This document shows, in pieces, positions 26,267 through 34,840 of a stretch of DNA of 64,000 nucleotides. Below the pieces are notes generated by a model that was not told where the DNA came from, did no database searches, and saw only the letters and a program-made list of their open reading frames with translations. The first letter of the stretch is position 1. Every line of letters begins with the position of its first letter. The translations under genes and the position numbers were made by a program. The stretch is from Duganella guangzhouensis (GTDB lineage: Bacteria; Pseudomonadota; Gammaproteobacteria; Burkholderiales; Burkholderiaceae_D), in NCBI RefSeq assembly GCF_009674535.1, contig NZ_WKJK01000001.1, positions 496,001 through 560,000 of the forward strand. The letters are read 5' to 3'.

Positions 26267-26865
26267 TTCCCTAACTTTTCGAATGCGGCTTCAACGCCGT
26301 GTTTTTGGATTTGTCGGTTCAGGCGCTCTGCTGTAACGCCGAGCTGATCGGCCCAATCTTTGCGGCACATGGTTTTTCCTCTGTGGGTAATTTGATGATT
26401 GCTGCGCCGGTTTCGGCATTGCTCCGCGTTCGTCGCCCACTTACAGTTGTCCGGCCCATAACCTTTGCTGTTGTCGATTCTTTCCAGTGACATGCCAGCC
26501 GGACGCTCACCCATGTCAGCCAGGAACACTTCGAAAGAGTCCCATTCTTTGCATACCGTAATGCCGCGAGCTCCATATCCGGCATAACCCGAAGAGCCCG
26601 GCTTGCCGCAGCGCGCCCGCATTGTTTTCCAGATGACATGCGTACTAGTGCCCGACATGCCATGAGTTGCACGCTCACGCGCCTTGTCTGCTGCATGACA
26701 GCCGCAGGACTTCACTTGACCGGATTTCAAATGACTACCCCTAACAAAGGTCGTTTGCCCGCAATCACATTTGCATGTCCAAACGATTTTCCCGGAGGTG
26801 CTTCTTGCCATCTCGCCGACTGCAAGTCGGCCGAATCGTTGGCCCTCGAGTTTGTCGGCAATCAT
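26263..26865 (-). CDS. HNH/AP2-like phage endonuclease with zinc-ribbon
   Basis: 200 residues. N-terminal zinc ribbon CKCDCGQ...KSCGCH (about 30-56), then an HNH-like core with [40 protein letters not shown] and a basic C-terminal DNA-binding region ([23 protein letters not shown]). This layout is typical of free-standing homing-type nucleases found in phage genomes. It sits between ninB and rdgC with a 4-nt overlap. Its GC is slightly lower than that of its neighbours. Confidence 0.78.
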   Translation of the reverse strand: MIADKLEGQRFGRLAVGEMARSTSGKIVWTCKCDCGQTTFVRGSHLKSGQVKSCGCHAADKARERATHGMSGTSTHVIWKTMRARCGKPGSSGYAGYGARGITVCKEWDSFEVFLADMGERPAGMSLERIDNSKGYGPDNCKWATNAEQCRNRRSNHQITHRGKTMCRKDWADQLGVTAERLNRQIQKHGVEAAFEKLGK

Positions 26866-27329
26866 TGCGGCCCTCGTATTGGTGGTTCGTGAAACTCGAC
26901 GCCCATCTGGCCGCCGAATGCGTGTATCTGTTCCATGTACTGGGCGAAGCCCTTGACCGTTAGGTCGGTGGTGCTACCTACCAGCACCGCCTGGCCGCCC
27001 GGGTCGAAGTCCCACTTCCTGTACTGCTCGTCCTTGCACAGATCCGGGTCGAATTCATCTGGCAGGAACTGCTGCTTGAAGTACTCGTGCCACACCTCGG
27101 CGCTGTACTGCCGCCTGTCGCTCCACACCTGCTCCGAGATGTCTTTCAGCGGGCCCGCCCACATGCGGGCGTTCTGATCCAGCTTCCGCACCTTTACTTC
27201 TTCGCGTACCAACACTTCCAGCGGACGCTCGGCGTCCAGCGGCACGTTGCGGAGCAGGGCGATGGCGCGGTCGACCTGCTCCTGGCCGCGCAGCAGCAAC
27301 TTGCGCTGCTCGAACTTCGGGCGGGTCAA
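26862..27329 (-). CDS. ninB: NinB-family recombination protein
   Basis: 155 residues from TTG 27329, inside a TTGA overlap with the previous stop; lambda NinB (Orf) has 146 residues. Conserved features: RPLEVLVREEVKVRKLDQNA, MWAGPLKDISEQVW, WHEYFKQQFLPD, TTDLTVKGFAQYMEQIHAF. NinB binds single-stranded DNA and SSB and replaces RecFOR in phage recombination. It belongs to the same leftward operon as the YqaJ exonuclease and RdgC. Confidence 0.88.
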   Translation of the reverse strand: MTRPKFEQRKLLLRGQEQVDRAIALLRNVPLDAERPLEVLVREEVKVRKLDQNARMWAGPLKDISEQVWSDRRQYSAEVWHEYFKQQFLPDEFDPDLCKDEQYRKWDFDPGGQAVLVGSTTDLTVKGFAQYMEQIHAFGGQMGVEFHEPPIRGPQ

Positions 27330-28462
27330 GGCGGCGTCTCCACCGCCAGCGCTGCTACCTTGGTGGTTACCGTCTGCGAATTCAACGCGATCACCTTGTT
27401 CGGGGCGCGATCCCAGCCAGCCACCTCGTCGGCAGTGAATTTTCCGGCCTGCGAAAGGTCGCTCGTATAGCCGCACGCGCCCACGCGGTGATAGAGTTCG
27501 TGGCCGGTGTGGTAGATCGCGAACAGCGCCGGATTGCCTGGAAACAGGATGTCGCGCAGAGCGCCGGCGCGCTCGAAGTTCAATGCCTTGATCGCCTTAG
27601 CCATTTCACCTTCCAAGCGGCTGCGGCGCTGTCGAGCATTCCGCTTAACCCTTGGATCGCCCGGGCACTCGCTGTACAGCTCCTTGTGGTACGCCCACTC
27701 AATTCCATGCGTCCCAGTTACCACCATCCAGCGGCCATTCAAGCTGTAATACGCGGAGCCGTACACCACCCGCCCGGCACTTGTGATCGCATAGACCTTG
27801 GAGCCGTCTTCGATGGCGACGCCGTCACCGGTGAAGCCATCCTCTGGGCTGTTAAAGGAAGCACGGCCGAGGCGCTCCACGTAATGACCGGAGGTGCGTT
27901 GGCTATGCTTCGCATATTCCAGCGCAGTGGCGCCATCAATCCCTAGCTTTGGACTGGATGGTTTAAACGTGTAGCCGCTCAGGACATTGAGAAGGTAAGT
28001 GCGAATCCGACGCCGTGCCCGCTCCATTTCGAGCCACATCACGTATGGCATATGTTTTTCTTTATCGTGTTGGTAACGGCCGCCGTTATCAGGTCGGTCT
28101 GGGGCATTCACGTTTTGGAAGAAATCCAGTTGAATGCACCGCCCCGAAATATTTAGATCTGCGTGCAGATCACCCTTCTGGCAAAGCCGTTTCGACTCAG
28201 CGGACCAGCGGGCCACATTGCCGCCGTAGTGCTTGACGTCGTGCTCGCACACCTCGGGCATCGCGCAGATCCAGCCAAGGCGATTGAGCGTCTGGACAAT
28301 GCGTGCGAACACTTCGCGCTTGAATGCGCGGCACCAACGCTTTTCCTCCGGGTAGCCGCCAGCTGCCCGCGCGGCCGATATGCCTTCCTCGTAAATGTTG
28401 AGGCTGGCGTCGCCGAAGGTGATGGTTCCGGCGCGGTCAATGCGCCCGATTGTCATGCTCAT
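27326..28462 (-). CDS. Phage protein with UVR-like motif, unknown
   Basis: 378 residues; ATG 28462 overlaps the KTSC gene stop by 4 nt. N-terminal part contains ADLNISGRCIQLDFFQN and HMPYVMWLEMERARRRI. A short helix-turn-helix near residue 280 (LEGEMAKAIKALNFERAGAL) looks like the UVR motif of UvrB/UvrC and ClpC. The C-terminal region has HELYHRVGACGYTSD. No catalytic family recognised; a DNA-repair or recombination-linked role is only suggested by context. Confidence 0.65.
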   Translation of the reverse strand: MSMTIGRIDRAGTITFGDASLNIYEEGISAARAAGGYPEEKRWCRAFKREVFARIVQTLNRLGWICAMPEVCEHDVKHYGGNVARWSAESKRLCQKGDLHADLNISGRCIQLDFFQNVNAPDRPDNGGRYQHDKEKHMPYVMWLEMERARRRIRTYLLNVLSGYTFKPSSPKLGIDGATALEYAKHSQRTSGHYVERLGRASFNSPEDGFTGDGVAIEDGSKVYAITSAGRVVYGSAYYSLNGRWMVVTGTHGIEWAYHKELYSECPGDPRVKRNARQRRSRLEGEMAKAIKALNFERAGALRDILFPGNPALFAIYHTGHELYHRVGACGYTSDLSQAGKFTADEVAGWDRAPNKVIALNSQTVTTKVAALAVETPP

Positions 28463-29130
28463 GCCGCGCCGCCCAGGTCGACCACGCTGATGACGATGCC
28501 ACGGCAGTACACGATGCCGTCTTCCATGATGTCGAAGGTGGCGTGCGGTACAGTCGTGCGGTAGATGGGGCCGACATCGGCGCCGCCGTCTAGCAGTTCC
28601 ACCGACACATTGGCGATAACTACGGTGCTCTCGCCAAGCTGCCTGAAATAATCGGGGATGGCGCCGCGCAACTTCAACGGGTAACCGCCAGCGCCGAAGA
28701 TCACCACCAGGCCCGCCGCCTTGGCATGCGCCCGCTCCTCGGCCGTGAGGTCGAACGGAGTTGAGCGGCCGTTCAGCGCCACGGCCAGCAGTTCCTTGGT
28801 CAGCGCCGGCGCGGCGACCGATTCGGCCGGCGTATTGACGACCGGCTGCGGCGCAGTGTGGTTGAACTGCGTCTGGTCGACCTTCGTGTAAGGGAACTGA
28901 GCGTCAAATTTCTTGATGCGCTGGATGAAGAAGGAGCCCTGAGAATCGGCGCCCAGGAATTCAGCGAACATCTCGGCGCTGACGTTTTGGTAGTGATAGA
29001 TGTCGCTTTCGCCGGTCTTCTTCTTCGGGTGGAACTTGATCGCCAGCAGGCTCAGCTCCGGCACATGGCCGATGGCCGCGAACTGGCTGGATTCGACCTG
29101 CTGCATGACGATGGTAGGGGTGGCGCTCAT
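28459..29130 (-). CDS. KTSC-domain protein
   Basis: 223 residues. The first 70 residues form a KTSC-like domain (QQVESSQFAAIGHVPELSLL, FHPKKKTGESDIYHYQNV, FAEFLGADSQGSFF), a small fold often attached to phage and nucleic-acid proteins. The C-terminal 130 residues are beta-rich and unassigned. 21 nt separate it from the YqaJ gene. Molecular role unknown. Confidence 0.72.
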   Translation of the reverse strand: MSATPTIVMQQVESSQFAAIGHVPELSLLAIKFHPKKKTGESDIYHYQNVSAEMFAEFLGADSQGSFFIQRIKKFDAQFPYTKVDQTQFNHTAPQPVVNTPAESVAAPALTKELLAVALNGRSTPFDLTAEERAHAKAAGLVVIFGAGGYPLKLRGAIPDYFRQLGESTVVIANVSVELLDGGADVGPIYRTTVPHATFDIMEDGIVYCRGIVISVVDLGGAA

Positions 29131-29151
29131 GGGTTTCTCCGTGGTTGGTGG

Positions 29152-30969
29152 TTAAGCTGCAGCGCGCAGTTCGGCGCGCAGGGTTGCGATATCGATGATG
29201 ACGAGGCGGTCGAGCAGGGCGGCCAGCTGCATGCCGGCGGAGCTGGCCAGCGAGTTCAGGAAGTCGATGTCCTGCCGCACTTCGCGGTCGGCCACGTCGA
29301 ACAGGCCGGCCGTGGTGCCGGTGGCGGCCGGCGCCGGCGTGCTGGCCAGCGGCGCGTCACGGTAGAAGCTGGCAGTGCGCTGCACATCGGCGGCGCCGCT
29401 GGCTGGCGGGGTGGTGGTGCGCGCGGCGGCTGCCAAGGCTTGAGCTTGGGCAACTGCGGCGGCGGCCGTGGTCGGGCGAGCCTGGGTAGCAACGGCGGCC
29501 TGCTGGGCACGCTGCTCGGCGGCCACGCGGTCACGTTCGGCCTGCGCGGCCGCAGCCTGGCGATCAGCATCAGCCTTGCGCTCGGCGGCCAGCTTCTCAG
29601 CGGCGGCAGCTTCGGCCTTGGCCTTTTCCTCGGCGGCGATCCGGGCGCGCAGCGCTTCCTGCTTGACCTCTTCGGCGCGGATGTGGTCGGCGATGCGGGT
29701 GCGCACCACCAGCTGGAAATCATCAATAGCTTTCCACGACAACTGTTGCAAGTCGCGGAACAAACCGGCATGGTCGCCGACGTTTGCGTTGTACCAGGCC
29801 AGCTTGGCGCGAAGATCGGCGGCTGCTTGACTCGCGGCGATTTTGGCGTTCGCCAGCGTGGTGTTGGCGGCGTCGTGAAGGCTGGCCAGCGTGCGCTTGT
29901 TCTTCATGGCGCCGGCGAAGTCGGGTGCGGGCAGTGAAATTTTCAGCGGCGCAATTTCTTCTTCAAGCGCCACAACATGATCCTGATAGGCATAGCGGCC
30001 TTCGTTCAGAATGGTTTCCTTGATCTGCTCTTTGCGCACCTTGACCAGCTTTTCCAGTTCCAGGCGCTTGGCGCGGAACTGCGCCTTGATGTGGTCGACC
30101 GTGCGCATCACCTCGTCGATGGTCGAGGTCTGCGCCAGCGCGGCGGCCTTGGCCAGCTCCAGCTTTTGCTCGGCCTCGCCGCAGAACTTGACGTTGTACT
30201 CGGCGTCGGCGAAGTCCTGATCATCCTGCAGGTCGGTCTTGATCGTCGCGAGGAACTTCTCGGCGGCCTTCTGGTAGGCCATCAGGTTGCTGCTGACTAC
30301 TTTGCCTTCGGTCTGCACGACCAGCGCGGGCAGGGCGGTGGCCGGCGCGGCCTCGGGCTTCACGGCGTGGTTGACCTGTGTGTAGCTGGCTACATCCGCG
30401 TCGAACTGCTCCCAGCCGGCGACGATGCGTGCGAACCAGCTGGTATCTGGATACACCCAGGTCCACACCCTATTCGCCTCGGTGCCATCGGACACCATGA
30501 ACATCCACTTCTCGGCGCCGGTGACCATCAGCTCCTGCTGGACCTGCGGCATGTGAGTGTCGGGCACTTCGCCGGCCGCAACGGCGGCGGCCAGCTGCTC
30601 GTTCCACTGCTTGTGCTCCCAGCCCAGCGAGTCGCAGATGGTCAGGCCGTCGCACGACGCGCTGATGCGGCCGAGCGAGCAGGTAACAGGGTAGAGCGAA
30701 TCGTTGATGACCTTCTCGGCAAGCGGGCGCGCCAGCGCTTCGACTTCGTGGCCGTGGTCCAGGATCTTTTCCTGCACCCAGTCGCTGAATTCTTTCGCCA
30801 AACCGGTTGCCTTCATGCGCACCAGTTCGTCGCGAGTGACTTTGTCGGACAGGCCCAGCATGGCAGCCGCTTCACTGGCGCCGTTGTGCTGCGAGCGGAA
30901 GGTGTGCCATTCGTCGCTACCTTGGGCGAGCTGGTGCACTACGTGATGAATGTTAGGATCGCGTTGCAT
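29152..30969 (-). CDS. YqaJ-type recombinase exonuclease with long coiled-coil C-terminus
   Basis: 605 residues. Residues 1-220 form the lambda-Exo/YqaJ nuclease: GSDEWHTFRSQHNGASEAAA, GHEVEALARPLAE, SCDGLT (catalytic Asp), WEHKQWN (Glu-x-Lys) and HMPQVQQELMVTG. It degrades the 5' strand of duplex DNA for single-strand annealing. Residues 230-420 are helical and coiled coil, and 430-530 are a very Ala/Glu/Arg-rich repeat-like stretch, much longer than usual for this family. The following gene may supply its annealing partner. Confidence 0.85.
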   Translation of the reverse strand: MQRDPNIHHVVHQLAQGSDEWHTFRSQHNGASEAAAMLGLSDKVTRDELVRMKATGLAKEFSDWVQEKILDHGHEVEALARPLAEKVINDSLYPVTCSLGRISASCDGLTICDSLGWEHKQWNEQLAAAVAAGEVPDTHMPQVQQELMVTGAEKWMFMVSDGTEANRVWTWVYPDTSWFARIVAGWEQFDADVASYTQVNHAVKPEAAPATALPALVVQTEGKVVSSNLMAYQKAAEKFLATIKTDLQDDQDFADAEYNVKFCGEAEQKLELAKAAALAQTSTIDEVMRTVDHIKAQFRAKRLELEKLVKVRKEQIKETILNEGRYAYQDHVVALEEEIAPLKISLPAPDFAGAMKNKRTLASLHDAANTTLANAKIAASQAAADLRAKLAWYNANVGDHAGLFRDLQQLSWKAIDDFQLVVRTRIADHIRAEEVKQEALRARIAAEEKAKAEAAAAEKLAAERKADADRQAAAAQAERDRVAAEQRAQQAAVATQARPTTAAAAVAQAQALAAAARTTTPPASGAADVQRTASFYRDAPLASTPAPAATGTTAGLFDVADREVRQDIDFLNSLASSAGMQLAALLDRLVIIDIATLRAELRAAA

Positions 30970-30971
30970 AA

Positions 30972-31826
30972 TTATTCCTTGTCAGCGTTACTTGCCTCGG
31001 CCGCCTTTGGCGCCCAGGACAGGATGGTTTTCTTTTGCGCTTCGGTGAAGGTGGCGCGAGTGCTCAGCATTGCGAGCAGCTGCTCCGGCGTTTTCTTACC
31101 GGACTCGACCGTCTTTTTCCACTTCGGCGATTCAGCGTTGAACAGGTCGTCGCTGCATGGTGGCGGCCCTTCAGGGGCTGCCGATTGCGTGGCGGCTGGC
31201 TCGTAGTGTTCGTACGGGCGGAGCTCTTCGGGTAGGTCTTCGATGTCCTGACTGAACATGTCCGAAGCGCCGGTGACCGTCAGCGTCATTGCCACGTGTG
31301 CGCGCTTCGACGCCATCTTCAAAACCGTATTTGCCTGATCGGCGGCTTCGGTGCGAACTTGGGGATTTTTGTAGATCGCGCCGCGCTCACCCTTTGCGAA
31401 CTTGATGCGTCGCATCGTTTCAGGCGTGACATCGAACTCTTCGGTGCAAATAGCCTTTCGCCATTTATATTTTTCTTCTGCCGACGAGCACTCGCCCACA
31501 CCTTCGCCCAGAACGATGCCGGTGGTCTGATGCGTACCCACGCAGGTGACGCGGCACCGGGCGATGCCGTCTTCACCCAGGTCATCGACGCGGTAGGACG
31601 GGGCGATGCGGAAAGCCACGCACAGCACCTCGGCGCCAGCCTTGTACAGCGTCGGCTTCGGTGTGCCTGGGATTTTTCCGTAATGGACGCCTTCCTTCAT
31701 GACGGCGCGCATCACCTCCTGCACCAGGTTGACACGTTCGCGAATCTCGGCGGCCGAGTAGCGGTGCACCTCTGCGGCCGTGAGGCCGGCCACCTCGCGC
31801 GGTGGCAGTTCAACTACAGCGTTCAT
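30972..31826 (-). CDS. Phage recombination-region protein, family unnamed
   Basis: 284 residues from ATG 31826, in an ATGA overlap with the 43-residue ORF upstream. Recognisable phage family pattern: EVMRAVMKEGVHYGKIPGT, KPTLYKAGAEVLCVAFRIAP, GVGECSSAEEKYKW and NTVLKMASKRAHVAMTLTVT. It is regularly found beside YqaJ or other exonucleases, so a single-strand-annealing or mediator role is plausible but not shown. Acidic, Pro-rich C-terminus. Confidence 0.75.
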   Translation of the reverse strand: MNAVVELPPREVAGLTAAEVHRYSAAEIRERVNLVQEVMRAVMKEGVHYGKIPGTPKPTLYKAGAEVLCVAFRIAPSYRVDDLGEDGIARCRVTCVGTHQTTGIVLGEGVGECSSAEEKYKWRKAICTEEFDVTPETMRRIKFAKGERGAIYKNPQVRTEAADQANTVLKMASKRAHVAMTLTVTGASDMFSQDIEDLPEELRPYEHYEPAATQSAAPEGPPPCSDDLFNAESPKWKKTVESGKKTPEQLLAMLSTRATFTEAQKKTILSWAPKAAEASNADKE

Positions 31827-31954
31827 TTCGTTCTCCGGTTCAACTTCGTTAAAGCTGCATTCAGCAGGGCAAGACGTAATGCGTGTTGTGGGCGGTGGCC
31901 GGCGCGCAGGTTGCGTAGCGTGTCGGCCGCCAGGTGGGCGAGGGCGGCTTTCAC
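31823..31954 (-). CDS. 43-residue basic small protein
   Basis: GTG 31954 to TGA 31823-31825. Basic, Leu/Ala/Arg-rich helix (VKAALAHLAADTLRNLRAG, then LRLALLNAALTKLNRRTK). It overlaps the previous small ORF by 4 nt (GTGA) and the next gene by 4 nt (ATGA), which supports translation. No family known. Confidence 0.5.
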   Translation of the reverse strand: MKAALAHLAADTLRNLRAGHRPQHALRLALLNAALTKLNRRTK

Positions 31955-32088
31955 TGATCCGCCTTGCAGGCGCTCGCCGCCTGCTCGCGTTCGGCAGCTT
32001 CCGCGTCAGCCCACTGCATAAAGGCGTAGCCGGCAAGGATGATCATTGCCAGCGCGGCGATGGTCAGCGCTTCACGCAGTCTCTTCAC
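31951..32088 (-). CDS. 45-residue single-pass membrane protein
   Basis: GTG 32088 to TGA 31951-31953. Basic start (VKRLREAL), one hydrophobic helix (TIAALAMIILAGYAFMQW), then an acidic/Ala C-terminal tail with one Cys. It overlaps the preceding gene by 17 nt and the next by 4 nt. Unknown function. Confidence 0.5.
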   Translation of the reverse strand: MKRLREALTIAALAMIILAGYAFMQWADAEAAEREQAASACKADQ

Positions 32089-32350
32089 AGCCGCCTCCTT
32101 CACGCGCCGCGCGCCGTGTTTCCAGCCAGTCGCGTTTAATTTGGATCAGCACACGCACCTCGATTTGGCGTTGGCGGCTCGGCACGCCCAAGCCTTCCAG
32201 TGCGATCTCGTAGTAGCGAAACTCGTGCGGCTCCAGCCGCGCAGCGTTGTTGCGCATGATCGTCAGCAGGTTTTGCAGAGCCCGCTCCGCCGGCGTGGCC
32301 TGCGCGGCGGCCAGCAGCATGTCCAGCAGCGGGCGGTCAGCGGCGCTCAT
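32072..32350 (-). CDS. Small helical phage protein, unknown
   Basis: 92 residues; ATG 32350 overlaps the upstream stop by 4 nt. All-helical composition (LLDMLLAAAQATPAERALQN, RYYEIALEGLGVPSRQRQIE). No motif assigned. Confidence 0.65.
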   Translation of the reverse strand: MSAADRPLLDMLLAAAQATPAERALQNLLTIMRNNAARLEPHEFRYYEIALEGLGVPSRQRQIEVRVLIQIKRDWLETRRAAREGGGCEETA

Positions 32351-32637
32351 TGCGCACCATCGAGGTGATAGGCGCCGAAGGCATCCTCGTGCTGTGCGGC
32401 TTCGAGCAAGGTCGAGAACTTCTCTTCGCGGCGGGCCTTGCGCTTCATGTAGGCGTCTTTGAATGGCTGGTCACCGATGCGATCCAGAATCTCCAGGTGC
32501 TGGGCGTGGCGCTGATTCGCCGTCATGCCCAGCGCCACCATGGCCACCTCGTTGATGTTTTGCACGCGGCGGGTGTAAGTGCGCGAGGTGGCGCACAGGC
32601 GCATGATGTCCGCCAGGGCATCGCGGTGATCGCTCAT
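32347..32637 (-). CDS. Small helical phage protein, unknown
   Basis: 96 residues from ATG 32637 (MSDHRDALADIM), in an ATGA overlap; the frame upstream is open but overlaps the previous gene. Helical, charged, with YMKRKARREEKFSTLLEAA. No family recognised. Confidence 0.65.
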   Translation of the reverse strand: MSDHRDALADIMRLCATSRTYTRRVQNINEVAMVALGMTANQRHAQHLEILDRIGDQPFKDAYMKRKARREEKFSTLLEAAQHEDAFGAYHLDGAQ

Positions 32638-32987
32638 GGCCGCACCATCACCGTCACGCCGATGGCGCCGTTGTCGTACGCGGCATCGGCCAGCGCGCCG
32701 GCTGCGCCGATTGCGGTGTAGCTGCGCGCACCGGCGGCAGTGCGCTCGGTCACGGTGTAGGTCAGGCCGAACTCGCGCGCGGCCAGCTGCGGCGCCACGC
32801 TGTTGCGGCTGCGGCCAGCGATCTGGTAGCGGCTGATGTGGCTGCCGGCCGGCGCCTGCTCTGGCGCGTCCAGGTTGCCGCTGTTCAGCACGTCTTCGAA
32901 TCCGCTGTCCTGATAGTCGAAATGCAGCAGGCCCGAGACAGCGAGGCGCGAGGCTTTGCCGGCGGTGATGTGGGTGACGGCGCTCAC
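32634..32987 (-). CDS. Small phage protein, unknown
   Basis: 117 residues, ATG 32987 in a 4-nt overlap. Beta-rich composition with FGLTYTVTERTAAG and GAIGVTVMVRP. No known motif; operon position is the main evidence. Confidence 0.62.
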   Translation of the reverse strand: MSAVTHITAGKASRLAVSGLLHFDYQDSGFEDVLNSGNLDAPEQAPAGSHISRYQIAGRSRNSVAPQLAAREFGLTYTVTERTAAGARSYTAIGAAGALADAAYDNGAIGVTVMVRP

Positions 32988-33262
32988 TTGGCACGCTCCG
33001 CGAGCATGGCGTCGGCGATGCTGTATGCGGCGTGCGCGAGGACGCCTTGGACGTTGTCTTGCAGCTTGTTGTTGGCTGCACAGATATCGCCTGCGGTCGA
33101 CCCGCCACGACCTTCCGAAGGTTCGTTGATCAATCCGGTCAGCGCCTGCGCGGCGAAGTAGTCGCGCAAAGTCATCCCAGTTTCGGTCAGATCTTTGCGA
33201 TGCTGTGCGCTTTGTGCGCGGCCCGGGTCTGGAAATGCGGCGCCGCCAGTTTCTTTGCTCAT
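32984..33262 (-). CDS. Small phage early protein, unknown
   Basis: 92 residues from ATG 33262 (MSKETGGAAFP). Contains GMTLRDYFAAQALTGL, a pattern that recurs in many temperate-phage early proteins of unknown role. It is the first gene after a 550-nt gap, so a secondary promoter or processing site may lie upstream. Confidence 0.7.
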   Translation of the reverse strand: MSKETGGAAFPDPGRAQSAQHRKDLTETGMTLRDYFAAQALTGLINEPSEGRGGSTAGDICAANNKLQDNVQGVLAHAAYSIADAMLAERAK

Positions 33263-33816
33263 CGTGCTCTCCGTGTTGACTTCGTTGTTGGACTGGCCTT
33301 TCACCAGCTGGTCAGCTCTTACCGCGCCGATTGCGGACCTGTGCGCCGTGGGCGGTGATCTGCCCCAGGTTGGCGTGTGGTGGACTTCTTCGCTTCACCA
33401 CAGAGCAAAGGGCTGGGCGCTACTCCAGCTATCGGTTGGCTATGTCGCGGTAGCACGACCCGAAACCGAATACCTTCTCCGCGAACTGATCCCAACGCGG
33501 TGAGGGGAATTTCTGCTTTCAATTCCGCCCTTGCTCTGTGGCTCCTGCGCGCTTACCCGGCGCAGGTTAGGGTGGCAATACATCGGTTCCGTGCGCTTCC
33601 CACGATTTCGCGGCCGCGTACTTTCTTGATCCATCACACGGATTACGGTCACCACAAGTGATCCGGTTGCGTGGCCCACGTATTCGGGCAACACCGGCAG
33701 GTCGGTGCAGTAAGCCAGCCCATCTGCAGATAGGCCGTCCGCCCTTATTGCAGCCGGATCACTTGTGGTTCCCGCGCTTCACCGGCGCGGGAAGGTGCTA
33801 CTCAACTACGCGGTGA
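33263..33816 (-). other. 550-nt region without a clear gene, rich in inverted repeats
   Basis: No convincing ORF: the open frames here have low-quality, Arg/Ser-rich translations and no good ribosome sites. It contains a 16-nt inverted repeat (33651-33666 with 33754-33769), a looser repeat (about 33398-33413 with 33528-33542, one base missing) and a GC hairpin (33771-33791). It may encode a structured RNA or an untranslated leader of the early operon. Confidence 0.5.
33651..33769. repeat. 16-nt inverted repeat, arms 87 nt apart
   Basis: ACCACAAGTGATCCGG at 33651-33666 and its exact complement CCGGATCACTTGTGGT at 33754-33769. It would close a stem around an 87-nt interior if transcribed leftward or rightward. 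Confidence 0.75.
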
Positions 33817-34266
33817 TTACTGCTTGCGGCTGAAGTTGCTGATGTTCAGTTGCAGGGAGCAGCCGTCGCCGATGTTGGTCTGGGCGCCGTTGTGCCAGGT
33901 GATTTGCGATTCGCCGTTGGCGCACGCCGTGCGGCTGATTGCATCGGTGTTCCACCAGCGGTAGCCGCCGTTGTAGGTCGAGCGAACGTACAGCGCGAAT
34001 GCTGGAGCGTTGAAGAAGGCCGAATTGTTCAGGAAGTGACCGGCGGTCGCGCTGCCGTTGGCATCGACCACGCTCCAGTTGCCGCCGACCAGATCGACAG
34101 CGCGAGCGTGGGTGATGTCGATGGTCTGGTTGGGGCCGAAGTACACCTGGTTCTGAACGTATTGGCCGACAGCTGCGGGGATCGACTGCGCGTTGACGTT
34201 GCCGCCACCGCATGCCGCCAGCATCACCGCAGCAGCCAGCATGGCTGATTTGAGGAAGCCTTTCAT
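33817..34266 (-). CDS. Prophage-encoded lipoprotein
   Basis: 149 residues from ATG 34266, with AAAGG 8 nt upstream. Lipobox MLAAAVMLAACGGG puts the lipidated Cys near residue 19. The mature part is beta-rich with aromatic residues (VYFGPNQTIDITHARAVDL, YNGGYRWWNTDAI) and Cys pairs (RTACANGE, GDGCSLQ). A hairpin (33771-33791) lies just past its stop. Prophage lipoproteins often block superinfection or alter the envelope; this role is inferred. Confidence 0.75.
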   Translation of the reverse strand: MKGFLKSAMLAAAVMLAACGGGNVNAQSIPAAVGQYVQNQVYFGPNQTIDITHARAVDLVGGNWSVVDANGSATAGHFLNNSAFFNAPAFALYVRSTYNGGYRWWNTDAISRTACANGESQITWHNGAQTNIGDGCSLQLNISNFSRKQ

Positions 34267-34366
34267 GATGTTGCCTTTCATGGTTTGTTGATGATCGGGA
34301 GGATTCCCTCTCACTGCCGAAACCACCTCTAGGGTGGTCTCGGGGAATTTGTGTGCGAGTTCGGCC

Positions 34367-34714
34367 TCAGCCGATTGCAGCGCGGTCCCACGCGGCGCGG
34401 TCGGCGCGATCCTCTGCGCGGCTGGCTTGCTTGGCGCGGACTGCGGCGCGGTCCACGGCCCAGCCCATCTGCTTCATCTGCGCTGGCGACACGAGTTCCG
34501 AAATGTCGTCTCGCGTGCCGGTCAGCGAGACCGCCTCCACGCTGCAGCCCTCGTCCTCGTCGGCATAGCCGTGCAGATCCAAGATCAGGTTGCCGTGCAG
34601 GTACCGGGTCGCCAAGCGGCTCAAGTTGTCCGGGACTTGCGGCTGCTCCGGCTGCGGGTTGCTCGGGAGCGTGGCACGGGCGGCCAGGATTGCAATGGAT
34701 ACAGGTGCGTTCAT
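34367..34714 (-). CDS. Small phage early protein, unknown
   Basis: 115 residues. Pro/Leu N-terminus, central LATRYLHGNLILDLHGYAD, and a C-terminal helix rich in Arg/Ala (AAVRAKQASRAEDRADRAAW). No family recognised. Second gene or so of the leftward early operon. Confidence 0.62.
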   Translation of the reverse strand: MNAPVSIAILAARATLPSNPQPEQPQVPDNLSRLATRYLHGNLILDLHGYADEDEGCSVEAVSLTGTRDDISELVSPAQMKQMGWAVDRAAVRAKQASRAEDRADRAAWDRAAIG

Positions 34715-34719
34715 GGTGA

Positions 34720-34827
34720 TCAGCCCAGAGTTGCCGGCGCGGCCGGCTGGTTGAGGTCGAAGCTTGGCGCCACGTCGCCGGCGGCAGCAGCCGCATCAGC
34801 GAGGGCTTTCAGTTCGGCTTTGGACAT
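34720..34827 (-). CDS. 35-residue small protein
   Basis: ATG 34827 to TGA 34720-34722, with GGAGGCC just upstream. Sequence MSKAELKALADAAAAAG followed by a Pro/Ala tail. It lies between two larger operon genes without overlap. Coding status rests on the ribosome site and position. Confidence 0.45.
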   Translation of the reverse strand: MSKAELKALADAAAAAGDVAPSFDLNQPAAPATLG

Positions 34828-34840
34828 GGTGGCCTCCGAA

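Noticed and set aside
33319..33694. Small leftward ORFs of 67 and 84 codons in the gene-free gap
   Set aside because: No ribosome site, Arg/Ser-rich translations, and they overlap the inverted repeats.
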